Assembly (NCBI RefSeq): GCF_000317575.1
Contig: NC_019748.1
Coordinates: 3,182,501-3,246,500, forward strand
Direction: 5' to 3'
Length of the DNA: 64,000 nt
DNA from: Stanieria cyanosphaera PCC 7437
GTDB lineage: Bacteria; Cyanobacteriota; Cyanobacteriia; Cyanobacteriales; Xenococcaceae
Position numbers and translations under genes: made by a program
The notes under the pieces: model-generated
Seen by the model: only the letters and a program-made list of their open reading frames with translations
What the model was told of the DNA's origin: nothing
The model's database searches: none
In this document: positions 9,885 through 18,195 of the stretch, piece after piece
Layout of the letters: each line of letters opens with the position of its first letter
How positions within the stretch are numbered: position 1 is the first letter of the stretch

Positions 9885-10811
9885 ATGCCAGATCATCGTG
9901 CTAAAATTCGCCAAGTTCTTTGGATTACTTTGTTACTTAATTTATTTGTAATGGGTTTAAAAGCAGTAGTAGGTTTTGCTACGGGTTCTCTTAGTTTACA
10001 AGCAGATGCTTTACATAGCGTCACTGATAGCCTTAATAATGTTTTAGGTTTAGTAACTAATCGTTTTTCGTCTCCTATTCCAGATAGAGAGCATCCTTAT
10101 GGACATCAAAAGTTTGAGGCAATTGGTGCTTTAGGTATTGCTGCTTTTTTAGGTATTGCTTGTTTTGAAATTCTTAAAGGTTCAATAGAGCGCATTTTTA
10201 TAGGTATTACTCCCATTCAAATCTCAATTGCTGAATTATGGTTGTTATTGATAGTTTTAGGGATAAATATTTTTGTCGCTTTTTATGAACGTAACGTAGG
10301 GAAAAGGATTGGCAGTCCAATCTTAATTGCTGATGCCAAACATACCATGAGTGATATTTGGGTAACTATATTAGTATTAGCTGGTTTGCTTGGAGTTTCT
10401 CAAGCTAAGACTTTGAATTTACCTCAATTACAATGGTTAGACGTGATTTTAGCTTTTCCTGTGGCAATCTTGGTTTTTTATAGCGGTTGGACAGTTTTAA
10501 AAGATAACTTACCTTGGCTAGTAGATCAAATTGCGATCGCGCCTGAAGCAATTCACCACATTGTCATGGAAGTACCTGGGGTGATCAATTGTCATGATAT
10601 TGCTTCTCGTGGATTGTTGGGAAGACAGGTTTTTATCGAGATGCATCTAATAGTCGATGCGTCTGATGTAGAAACTGCTCATCAAATCACTGAAAAAGTT
10701 GAAACTCGATTACAAGAACGTTTTAACCCCGTTAGAGTTTTAATTCATGTCGAGCCACCAAATTATCAATCAAATCAAATTAGCTTTGGGATTGAAAATC
10801 AATCACTATAA
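9885..10811 (+). CDS. Cation diffusion facilitator family metal exporter
   Basis: A metal/proton antiporter of about 308 residues. Six membrane helices are followed by a cytoplasmic C-terminal domain (VPGVINCHDIASRGLLG, metal-sensing ferredoxin-like fold). The transport site shows HxxxD in helix 2 (LHSVTD) and HxxxD in helix 5 (KHTMSD), a pattern usual for zinc-type members, though specificity is not certain. The frame is open from a TTG at 9864, but the ATG at 9885 (MPDHRAK) is the better start. Confidence 0.9.
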   Translation: MPDHRAKIRQVLWITLLLNLFVMGLKAVVGFATGSLSLQADALHSVTDSLNNVLGLVTNRFSSPIPDREHPYGHQKFEAIGALGIAAFLGIACFEILKGSIERIFIGITPIQISIAELWLLLIVLGINIFVAFYERNVGKRIGSPILIADAKHTMSDIWVTILVLAGLLGVSQAKTLNLPQLQWLDVILAFPVAILVFYSGWTVLKDNLPWLVDQIAIAPEAIHHIVMEVPGVINCHDIASRGLLGRQVFIEMHLIVDASDVETAHQITEKVETRLQERFNPVRVLIHVEPPNYQSNQISFGIENQSL

Positions 10812-10853
10812 ACTGATATTTCATTATAAATCTTTTTCCCCAAAAAAATTGAC

Positions 10854-10883
10854 TTTTCCACAGATTTAACCAAGTTTTCCACA
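10854..10883. repeat. Two cyanobacterial DnaA-box-like sites in a 21-bp tandem repeat
   Basis: TTTTCCACA occurs at 10854-10862 and 10875-10883, 21 bp apart. Each copy is followed by a variant of AG/GATTTAACCAA or GGAATTAACCAA, so the whole is a two-copy tandem repeat. TTTTCCACA is the DnaA-box form used in cyanobacteria. It lies between the convergent ends of the exporter and the LysR gene. Confidence 0.5.
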
Positions 10884-10932
10884 GGAATTAACCAAAAAAT
10901 TCATTTATTTAATTAAGAATTTCTAGATTAAG

Positions 10933-11868
10933 TTATTTTGCTAATTGAGCCAAAAGACTAGAAGAAGGAAAAGACATTTTAGGACTTTCTTGAAGTAGAT
11001 AATCAAGAAAAGTTTGAGCGATCACAGATAGCTTTTTACCTGCTAAATAAGAGACATACCAATTACGTTTGATTGGGAAATGCTCTACATCAAGAACAGT
11101 TAACTCTCCACTCATTCCTTCTGAGATTAAACAATGTTCAGATAAAACTGAAATACCTAAACCACCAGCGATCGCTTGTTTAATTGCTTCGTTACTACCA
11201 AGCTCTAATCTAACATTAACTGAAACTTTATATTTAGCAAATAAATTTAAAACTGCTGCTCTTGTACCAGAACCTTTTTCACGCATAATAAAAGGTTGAG
11301 CATTTAAGGCATCAATAGAAATATGATGTTGTTTACTTAAGGGATGATCAGCTTTGGCTACTACGACTAAAGGATTATCCAAAAATTGTTTGTTATGAAG
11401 ATCGATATCTTCGGGAGGATTACTAACAATATAAAGATCATCCTCATTTTCTAACATCCGTCTTTGAATTTCTTGGTGATTAGTTACTTTGAGAGTGACA
11501 TCGATTCCTGGATAATGCTGACAGAAAGAACCCAACAATCGCGGTACAAAATATTTAGCAGTCGTAATTACTGCCAATCTTAACTGTCCTTGCTTAGTAC
11601 CTTTTAAATCAGCTATTTTCATTTCAAAGTTATCTAGTCTTTCAAAAATATCTTGACAAGTTGCTAATAACTCTTTTCCTGCATCAGTCAAATAGAGACT
11701 TTTGCCAATTTGTTCAAATAAAGGCAAACCTACTGCCTTAGTTAATTGTTTGACTTGACTAGAAACAGTAGGTTGAGTAATAAATAATTCTTCAGCAGCA
11801 CGAGTAAAGCTACCATGTCGAGCAACTGTTTCAAATACTTTTAACTGATGTAAGGTTGCCTGAATCAA
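10933..11868 (-). CDS. LysR-type transcriptional regulator, CmpR/CbbR-like
   Basis: A 311-residue LysR regulator. The N-terminal winged helix (1-60; LHQLKVFETVARHGSFTRAA followed by EELFITQPTVSSQVKQLTKAVGLPLFEQ) closely resembles the CmpR/CbbR group that senses carbon status in cyanobacteria. The effector domain occupies about 90-300 (MREKGSGTRAAVLNLF, GGLGISVLSEHC). Target genes are not adjacent. Assignment to CmpR rather than another carbon-responsive LysR is from remembered similarity. Confidence 0.88.
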   Translation of the reverse strand: MIQATLHQLKVFETVARHGSFTRAAEELFITQPTVSSQVKQLTKAVGLPLFEQIGKSLYLTDAGKELLATCQDIFERLDNFEMKIADLKGTKQGQLRLAVITTAKYFVPRLLGSFCQHYPGIDVTLKVTNHQEIQRRMLENEDDLYIVSNPPEDIDLHNKQFLDNPLVVVAKADHPLSKQHHISIDALNAQPFIMREKGSGTRAAVLNLFAKYKVSVNVRLELGSNEAIKQAIAGGLGISVLSEHCLISEGMSGELTVLDVEHFPIKRNWYVSYLAGKKLSVIAQTFLDYLLQESPKMSFPSSSLLAQLAK

Positions 11869-12285
11869 AATTAAAATCTCCTTTGTTTTTTTATTAGTAA
11901 ATAAATACTAATTTGACGAGGTACTACTGAGAAAGCTCTGAAATCTCTTGTTCATCATTTACTGTAAAACTCAAGCATAGTATTTAATCTATTTTTTTTG
12001 GAATTAATATTCGATTGTTTCTATATACATATTACTATAGTTCAGAGAGGAGATGGTATTCCATCACAATAGGAAGTATGCGGTTGAAATTTCAAATCAG
12101 CAGTATAACCTTTTTCAGTCGGTCAAAAACTCTGCGAGAGCTTGGGTAGTAAGGATTGTTTCAGCTTCTAAATAGCTCTACGCCGACTACCTTTTGAAGT
12201 AACAAATTCTCGCAGTTGTACATTTATACCTAATCTTTTCTCTAACCAGCAACTACCAAAACTATAGGTTCGAGTCTCACTAGAT
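11869..12285. other. Intergenic region between LysR gene and psiE
   Basis: No gene supported. It must hold both divergent promoters. An inverted repeat TGCGAGA (12133-12139) / TCTCGCA (12208-12214) spans 82 bases. A GGTTCGAGTC stretch near 12268 resembles a tRNA T-arm, but the rest of the cloverleaf is absent. Confidence 0.4.
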
Positions 12286-12744
12286 ATGATTAGACAAGGG
12301 AAGAAAATAATTAACCTAGTAACACAGTTAAAAAAAGATGAGAGTTTTCTCAAATTAATTCATTGGTCGGAAAATGTCATTTCTAAAGTACTGTCCATTG
12401 CCTTACTAGTCGTCATTTTTGTAGCTTTAGTTGACTTAATTTTTTTTCTTGCTGAAGATATTTGGAAAGATCCTTTAGGATTTTATAATAAAGGTTTGAT
12501 TGAGTTATTTGGATTATTTTTAAATATTTTGATTGCCTTAGAGTTATTAGAAAATATTACCGCTTATCTAAAAAAACATATAGTTCAAGTAGAATTGGTT
12601 ATTGTTACTTCTTTAATTGCTGTAGCCAGAAAAATTATTATATTCGATCTTAAAGTATATAATAGTGAAGATTTAATGGCTTTGGGAGTAGCTATTTTGA
12701 GTCTTTCTATTAGTTATTGGTTGATTAAAAAAAGTAATAATTAA
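12286..12744 (+). CDS. psiE: PsiE-family phosphate-starvation-inducible membrane protein
   Basis: A 152-residue protein with four hydrophobic helices (about 32-54, 68-88, 97-115 and 128-146). The family signature is ELLENITAYLKKHIVQVELV followed by IVTSLIAVARKIIIFD. The family is known from E. coli PsiE, expressed under phosphate limitation; its biochemical role is unknown. It stands alone. An overlapping minus-strand frame is a shadow. Confidence 0.8.
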   Translation: MIRQGKKIINLVTQLKKDESFLKLIHWSENVISKVLSIALLVVIFVALVDLIFFLAEDIWKDPLGFYNKGLIELFGLFLNILIALELLENITAYLKKHIVQVELVIVTSLIAVARKIIIFDLKVYNSEDLMALGVAILSLSISYWLIKKSNN

Positions 12745-13224
12745 TAGTAAATTAAAAGACTTTTCTTTAAAAAATAGCAGTTCTCACGCTCTACGAAGTA
12801 CACTATTAACAGTTATCAGTGATACCGAAGGCACAGGCTTCGCCTGACCAGTGGTCAGTTACTAATTAGTAATTACTAATTATGAGGGATGAATAATCAA
12901 CAATTAACAAAAACCAGGGTATTAATCTACCTCACGAGAATAAGAAACGCTATAGTTTACCAGTAGAGCTAAATCTAAATTAAACTAATAATAAAAAAAT
13001 TAGTCTTGCGGAGTTAATCAACTCTAGTGACAATTTCAAGAGAAAGCACGGCAAGACCGTTTCATTTTAGTAAAAGATATAGCAGTTATTACTTTAATAA
13101 AGTACACTTCAATCAACAATTAACAAAAATCAAGATGTTGATTGTATTTTATCAAAGTATTGAAACAGCCCTACGAGAAGGTCGGGCCTTTTCTCGACCC
13201 GCAAAGTAGATGTTGATTAGCTTA
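12745..13224. other. Intergenic region with MITE-like element
   Basis: No convincing gene; the open stretch 13027-13209 has no family features. It holds the element at 12775-12954 and two copies of a TCAACAATTAACAAAAA motif (near 12897 and 13112). Confidence 0.5.
12775..12954. repeat. MITE-like element with imperfect terminal inverted repeats
   Basis: The left end TAGCAGTTCTCACGCTCTAC (12775 on) matches, inverted, the right end TAAGAAACGCTATA and adjoining CTACCTCACGAGAA (12926-12954). Both ends share a consensus of the form TATAGC-x-TTTCT...TGAGGTA with the element at 33121-33214. No coding capacity. Confidence 0.5.
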
Positions 13225-13259
13225 GTGAAGTACCCTGAGCCTAAAGGCATAAGGGCTTC
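13225..13259 (-). mobile_element. Right end (RE) of the broken tnpB element, with omega-RNA 3' part
   Basis: On the minus strand, just after the tnpB stop, the sequence forms GAAGCCC...GGG-TACTTCAC with inner pair GCC/GGC. This is the classic subterminal hairpin of IS200/IS605-type right ends. The omega RNA of such elements covers the tnpB 3' end and this hairpin; the bases beyond 13225 would act as guide. Confidence 0.65.
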
Positions 13260-14489
13260 CTACCCAGAAACAAGCGCAGTAGTAGATTTCTTTCGTCCTC
13301 TATTACTACGTCTTACAGTTTGGCGACAGGCTTGATCCCCGCTTCCCAAGGTCTTTATTATCCGCAGTGCTTCATCTCTGATGTTTCTAGCTGCATTTAC
13401 ATCTCTATCTATGTTTTTATTATTACAGCTAGGACAGTCCCAAAACCTTATTTCAAGACTCAGCTCGCTTACTTGAAATAGACAATTATTGCAAGTTTTA
13501 CTAGAGGCAAAGAAACGGTCAACCTCTATATACACTTTGCCCTCGTTTTCGGCTTTATACTTCAATATGGTACAAAATTGACCCCAACCTACTTGGCTGA
13601 TAGCTTTTGCTAAGCTGCGGTTTCTTACCATGTTACTAACTGCCAGACTTTCTACTCCAATAACTTGATTTTCGTTAACTATCCTGCGTGATAGCTTGTG
13701 GTGAAAGTCTTCTCTACAACGAGATATTTTATTATGAATGCGCGCGACTTTAATTCTAGCTTTATTGCGGTTATTAGAACCCTTTTGTTTTCTAGATAGT
13801 TGTTGTTGTTTTCGTTTAAGATTTAACTCATGCTTTTTCAACCAACCAGGATGATTAAACTTACTTCCTTCGCTGGTAATGCAAAAATGTGTTAAACCAA
13901 GGTCTAACCCTATCGCTTTACCTTCAGAAGATTGAGCAGGTTTTTCTAACCCGTCCTCAAACAAAATAGAAGCATAATACTGACCAGAAGGATTTTTACT
14001 GATTGTGACAGTTTTAATTTTCCCTTCGATTGGTCTATGTACTCTAGCTACAATCGAACCTATTTTCGGAACTATTAGATACTCTTCTTGAAGCTTGACG
14101 TTGCTTGGATATTGTAAAGACTGCTTGCCGTGTTTAGATTTGAATCTAGGATACATAGCACGTCTTTCAAAGAAATTATTGAAAGCTATGCCCAAGTTCA
14201 AACATACTTGTTGTAAGCACATTGAGTAAGTCTCAGACAACCAAGCTGTGCGGACATATCAAGCGTCTGAACCAAGTTCAGACGGCTTGTCCTCTTCTTC
14301 TTGCTTCTTAAGAGTGGGTAACATCTTTTTGATATCATAACCAGAAAGACCTTTACCTGTATCTTGATAGGTTTCGTTCATCAAGTTAAGAAAATAATTC
14401 CACACCCAACGACAAGAACCAAAAGCTTTAGCTAGCTGCTGTTTCTGTTGAGTATCTGGATATAATCTTACTTTGACTACCTTGAGCAT
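13260..14489 (-). pseudogene. tnpB: IS200/IS605-family TnpB nuclease, interrupted by in-frame TGA
   Basis: An RNA-guided RuvC nuclease of IS200/IS605 elements, about 408 codons in all. The N-terminal part (14489-14262, ATG start, MLKVVKVRLYPDTQQKQQLA) and the C-terminal part (14258-13263) are in the same frame, separated by one TGA at 14259-14261. The stop lies inside a palindromic insert (14252-14292). Downstream, everything needed is present: RuvC D in IGLDLGLTH, E in GVESLAVSNM, CNNC...CPSC zinc ribbon and DRDVNAARNI. Loss of function therefore rests on the insert alone. A TTG at 14240 could restart a truncated product. No tnpA is nearby. Confidence 0.85.
14252..14292. repeat. Palindromic insert disrupting tnpB
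   Basis: CGTCTGAAC (14264-14272) and GTTCAGACG (14276-14284) form a 9-bp stem with a CAA loop. It is flanked by the outer pair GGACA/TGTCC (14252-14256, 14288-14292). It adds about 14 codons to tnpB without shifting frame but brings in a TGA. Confidence 0.6.
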
Positions 14490-14545
14490 TAGAGTAAATT
14501 TAATTTGTTATAAATTATTGTAGCAGAAAACCAGTTAGTGTTTAG

Positions 14546-14590
14546 TTCGCGCTCCATCCCGTCCCATAAATGGAGACGGGGATTTTCGCT
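14546..14590 (-). mobile_element. Left end (LE) of the broken tnpB element
   Basis: Upstream of the tnpB start, ATCCCGTC and GACGGGGAT pair (one bulged G) around an inner CCAT/ATGG stem, at about 14548-14575. This is a typical LE hairpin. It lies a few bases from the hrcA stop, so insertion spared hrcA. The exact cleavage point was not determined. Confidence 0.6.
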
Positions 14591-14597
14591 CACATTT

Positions 14598-15680
14598 CTA
14601 ACTAAGAGCCTCAGAAAGATAGTCCGCAGTGATTTCGACTAGAGCGATCGCATTTTGATAAAGCATTCTGGTTGGACCAATTATACCAACGCTACCCACT
14701 GGGGTATCATCCTGATAGTAGTTAGCTGCAACTAAAGTGCAGATCCGCATTGGTTCGAGAGGATTTTCTGAACCAATTTTGATTTTGACTTTTTTAGAAT
14801 TACCAGCTAATTCAGGAAGGGTAAAAATTACAGGAAAAAGTTGTTCTTGTTTTTCTTCCAACAGATACAATAGTGTTTGTACTTGTTGCAGTTGAGAAAA
14901 TTCTGGTTGGCGCAAAACTTCCGCAACACCATGAATAACTATCGGTGTAGAATTATTTGGCTTGACTAAACGATGTAACTCTTGAGCAATAATTTTGATA
15001 AAACCAGTATATTGAACAAATTCACGGTCAATTTTGTCCCAATCTAGAGAAGTTATTTGCATCAAAGTTTGTCCTTTGAGTTTTTGATTGAGAAAATTCG
15101 ACAGTATTTGTAATTCACTTTCGATTAATTCTTCATCCAAGGGTTCTTGTTCGGTGTTTAATAAGGATGATTCTACTAATACTGACTGAGTTTGATAAGA
15201 ATCAGTCACAATCACCAGCATAATCTGTCCTGAAGGCAAATAAACTAGCTGAAGATGACGTAAACTATCGCTCGGATTTTGAGGAAAAGTAATTAAAGCA
15301 ATATAACCACTCAAAGCAGCCAGAATTTTGGTTGCTCTTTGTAATAAGTGTTCAAAACTTACTCTTTCCCATTGTAGTTTTTGGTGCAAAGATTGCTCTA
15401 GTTGTTTGCTCGAAATTTCATCAGGATTAATTAAGCGATCTACATAGATTCGATAACCCCAATCTGAAGGAATTCTCCCCGCAGAAGTATGGGGTTGAAA
15501 TAAAAGTCCAGCTTCTTCTAATCTGCCCATAATATTACGAATGGTCGCCGAACTAATATTAAAGCCGTATTCTTCTACTAACGTTTTTGAGCCTACTGGT
15601 TCTGCCGTAGCTATATAATGCTGAATCGTAGCTTTAAGTATATTCTGAGATCTTTCATTCAAATTAAATTGATGAGACAT
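14598..15680 (-). CDS. hrcA: Heat-inducible transcription repressor HrcA
   Basis: A 360-residue repressor of heat-shock operons that binds CIRCE operators. The N-terminal winged helix reads LNERSQNILKATIQHYIATA, EPVGSKTLVEEYGFNISSAT and IRNIMGRLEEAGLLFQPHTS with AGRIPSDWGYRIYVD. The GAF-like middle includes LRHLQLVYLPSGQIMLVIV, and the C-terminus has VGSVGIIGPTRMLYQNAI. Length is normal for the family. It is monocistronic here, with no grpE/dnaK beside it. No CIRCE sequence was seen in its own upstream region. Confidence 0.95.
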   Translation of the reverse strand: MSHQFNLNERSQNILKATIQHYIATAEPVGSKTLVEEYGFNISSATIRNIMGRLEEAGLLFQPHTSAGRIPSDWGYRIYVDRLINPDEISSKQLEQSLHQKLQWERVSFEHLLQRATKILAALSGYIALITFPQNPSDSLRHLQLVYLPSGQIMLVIVTDSYQTQSVLVESSLLNTEQEPLDEELIESELQILSNFLNQKLKGQTLMQITSLDWDKIDREFVQYTGFIKIIAQELHRLVKPNNSTPIVIHGVAEVLRQPEFSQLQQVQTLLYLLEEKQEQLFPVIFTLPELAGNSKKVKIKIGSENPLEPMRICTLVAANYYQDDTPVGSVGIIGPTRMLYQNAIALVEITADYLSEALS

Positions 15681-15798
15681 CGAGGAAAAAATAGTTTTTA
15701 TTAAGGAATATATTCTAAATTTTTTGTTAAGTATAACCTCTGTGTTGTTTTCTGAAAATCTCCTAAAGTAATAGATGCGATTGTAGTGGTAATATCAG

Positions 15799-15818
15799 AG
15801 ACGCGATATATCGCGTCT
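15799..15818. repeat. Perfect 20-bp palindromic repeat
   Basis: AGACGCGATATATCGCGTCT is fully self-complementary, in the hrcA-rhodanese intergenic region. It resembles the dispersed AGACGCGAT...ATCGCGTCT repeats of cyanobacterial genomes. It is followed at about 15860-15893 by CTGCCTTCTGCC-type low-complexity sequence, also common in this phylum. Confidence 0.6.
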
Positions 15819-15923
15819 GTACACCAGTTATCAGTAAAAACGTAATATATTAGGATTTACTGCCTTCTGCCTTTTGTCTCCTGCCTTCAGATTTCTAGCT
15901 AGAATATGAAATTAATCGATTTT

Positions 15924-16274
15924 TTAATAACGAGAAATAGTTGGATCGATCATTTGAGAATAAGCATCAATTCCTCCTGTAACATTTTTAACGTTAGTAA
16001 AACCCTGATTAATTAACCATTGGCACATTTGAGCAGAACGCATACCATGATGGCACATGACAATTGTTTCTGCTTCGGGAGAAAATTGAGTTTTAATTAA
16101 CTCTTCCCATTGGGCAAACTGACTTAAGGGTAAAACTTGAAAACCTTCAAGTGAAGCAATCTCTATTTCTTCAACTTCTCGAACATCGATTAATTGTAAA
16201 GATTCATCTCGATCTGCTAACTGTAAGGCGAGTTCTTCAACAGTAATTGCTGGAATAGAAGAGTAGTAGTACAT
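15924..16274 (-). CDS. Rhodanese-like sulfurtransferase domain protein
   Basis: A single-domain rhodanese of 116 residues. It has the entry motif LQLIDVREVEEIEIA (residues 26-40) and the active-site loop CHHGMRSAQ with catalytic C74. The C-terminal block GFTNVKNVTGGIDAY is typical. Likely a sulfur carrier or persulfide transferase in the cytoplasm; the partner is unknown. Monocistronic. Confidence 0.9.
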   Translation of the reverse strand: MYYYSSIPAITVEELALQLADRDESLQLIDVREVEEIEIASLEGFQVLPLSQFAQWEELIKTQFSPEAETIVMCHHGMRSAQMCQWLINQGFTNVKNVTGGIDAYSQMIDPTISRY

Positions 16275-16437
16275 TGCTTGCCATGATTTGATATTTGTTT
16301 GATTAATTGTTAATTTACAAAATTTTTGAGTCTAGGTTGCTGATAAACAAAGCACAAATTATCTACCGATTCCTGCTACAAGATTCTTGATATGATCAAT
16401 CGGAGCTATATTTGCTAATTTTGAGTTCTGTTAGTCC

Positions 16438-18114
16438 ATGAAATCCCGTTTTTTATTTTTAACTTTAGCAGTCATTGCAGTCACGTTTAGTTTGCTTGCG
16501 GTAACTAGCTGGTATTGGATTCTCTCTCAAAGTCCGTTGAATTTGTTGGGAGGTGGGGTAATAACTTATCCCTCAGCAGCAGTATTTGTTCCTAAACAAG
16601 CTCCAGTGATGGTATCATTGCTTGCTAATCCAGAAAAACTAGAATCTTTGAGTCAATTAACTGTCCCTATTTCTCAACGTAGACAGTCTCATCAAGAATG
16701 GCAAGAACTAAAAAACAACTTATTAGCAAAAACGGGTTTAGATTATAATCGAGATCTTCGACCTTGGTTAGGAGAAGAAGTTACAGTTGCGGTGACATCA
16801 TTGGATTATGACCGCAATGAAGCTAATGGTGTACAACCTGGTTATCTTTTGGCGATCGCAACTAAGGACAGAGAATTAGCTAAGGAGTTTTTACAAATAT
16901 CTTATTCTCAACAAGCGATCGCAAATAAAGTTGATTTAGCATTTGAACAGTATCAAGGTGTTAATCTCATTTATCAACGGCAAAAGCAGAATTTTCAGCA
17001 ACCCAAGGTTTGGGCAAGTGCTGTAATTGGCGATTTTGTTTTGTTTGCTAATTATCCTCAAGTTTTGGAAGAGGCGATTAATAGTGTTCAAGCAGTAGAT
17101 TTAAATCTTACTCATGCTGTTGCTTATCAAAATGCTTTAAAAACAATTGTACAACCGAGAATTGGACTAGCTTATCTTAATCTTCCTGGTGCTTCAGCTT
17201 GGGTTGGGAAATCGGCGACACCCATAACTCCTGAAATCGAACAGATGCTTACTGTTACTTTATCTTTGAATCCTCAAGGATTGGTAGCGCAAACAGCTTT
17301 GATTGGAATTGAAGGAGAAAAAGATCGTATTCCTACCTTAACTGAACCTGTAACAGCTTTAAAATATTTACCGAATGACAGTATTTTGGCAGTGGCAGGA
17401 GTGGATTTAAATGATTTTTGGCAACAAATTGTCAATGGTTTAGATCCAGATAGTCCTTTGGCGCAATTTATCAATCAAAGTTTGGTTAGTTTACAAACAC
17501 CTTTAGGAATCGATTTTGCCCAAGATATTTTTAGTTGGATACAAGGTGAATATGCTTTAGCGTTAGTACCCAATTTGGATGCTAATCAATTGGATTGGTT
17601 ATTGATTGCCGAAAAAACTCCTACTGTTAATACAGATAATGCGATCGCTACATTAGATAGTTTAGCGTCAGATCAAGGTTTGAATGTCGGTAATTTTGAG
17701 GTTGAAAATAGTCAAGTTACAGCATGGACAAAACTAAAAACCTCTGCCCGTAATCAATTAGTTAGTTTAAATGCCGAAGTTAAAGGTGCGCACACAAATC
17801 AAGAAGACTATGTAATCTTAGCTAGATCGGTTGAAACCATTACCAAAGCGATCAAACCCAATCATACTTCGATCTTAGAACAACCAAACTTGCAAAAAGC
17901 GATCGCATCCTTACCAACAAATAATGATGGTTATGTTTATCTTGATTGGGAAACAGGAAAATCCATTTTTGAGCAAAAATTACCAATTATTAGAGTAGTG
18001 GAATTGGCTGCCCAATCTTTCTTTAGTCATTTAAAATCTCTTACTATTACTAGTTTAGGTAGTGAAAATGGCATCCGTCGCGCAACGATTTACTTTAATT
18101 TAGATTTTTCGTAA
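16438..18114 (+). CDS. DUF3352 domain protein, membrane-anchored
   Basis: A 558-residue protein with an N-terminal signal or anchor helix (residues 5-28) followed by a large extracytoplasmic region. AVFVPKQAPVMVSLLANPEK, WLGEEVTVAVTSL and LPNDSILAVAGVDLNDFW are hallmarks of the cyanobacterial DUF3352 family, whose function is unknown. It precedes the glycosyltransferase cluster by about 80 bp. A functional link to it is possible but unproven. Confidence 0.8.
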   Translation: MKSRFLFLTLAVIAVTFSLLAVTSWYWILSQSPLNLLGGGVITYPSAAVFVPKQAPVMVSLLANPEKLESLSQLTVPISQRRQSHQEWQELKNNLLAKTGLDYNRDLRPWLGEEVTVAVTSLDYDRNEANGVQPGYLLAIATKDRELAKEFLQISYSQQAIANKVDLAFEQYQGVNLIYQRQKQNFQQPKVWASAVIGDFVLFANYPQVLEEAINSVQAVDLNLTHAVAYQNALKTIVQPRIGLAYLNLPGASAWVGKSATPITPEIEQMLTVTLSLNPQGLVAQTALIGIEGEKDRIPTLTEPVTALKYLPNDSILAVAGVDLNDFWQQIVNGLDPDSPLAQFINQSLVSLQTPLGIDFAQDIFSWIQGEYALALVPNLDANQLDWLLIAEKTPTVNTDNAIATLDSLASDQGLNVGNFEVENSQVTAWTKLKTSARNQLVSLNAEVKGAHTNQEDYVILARSVETITKAIKPNHTSILEQPNLQKAIASLPTNNDGYVYLDWETGKSIFEQKLPIIRVVELAAQSFFSHLKSLTITSLGSENGIRRATIYFNLDFS

Positions 18115-18195
18115 AAATTTTTCTACCTATGATCGATTTTCTTGACGATCTGGGTATTAAAGAAGTAGTAACGCAATTACTATACTTCTAAATTT

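Noticed and set aside
10840-10900. Chromosomal replication origin
   Set aside because: Only two DnaA boxes, with no dnaA or dnaN nearby; too little for an oriC call.
12255-12285. GGTTCGAGTC resembling a tRNA T-arm
   Set aside because: T-stem does not pair over five bases and no acceptor, D-arm or anticodon arm fits.
12168-12353. 61-codon minus-strand frame overlapping psiE start
   Set aside because: Shadow of the psiE 5' region; no independent support.
13027-13209. 60-codon frame before the tnpB right end
   Set aside because: Lies in repeat-rich intergenic DNA, no family features, weak start context.
14490-15780. CIRCE operator for HrcA autoregulation
   Set aside because: No TTAGCACTC-N9-GAGTGCTAA pattern found around hrcA.
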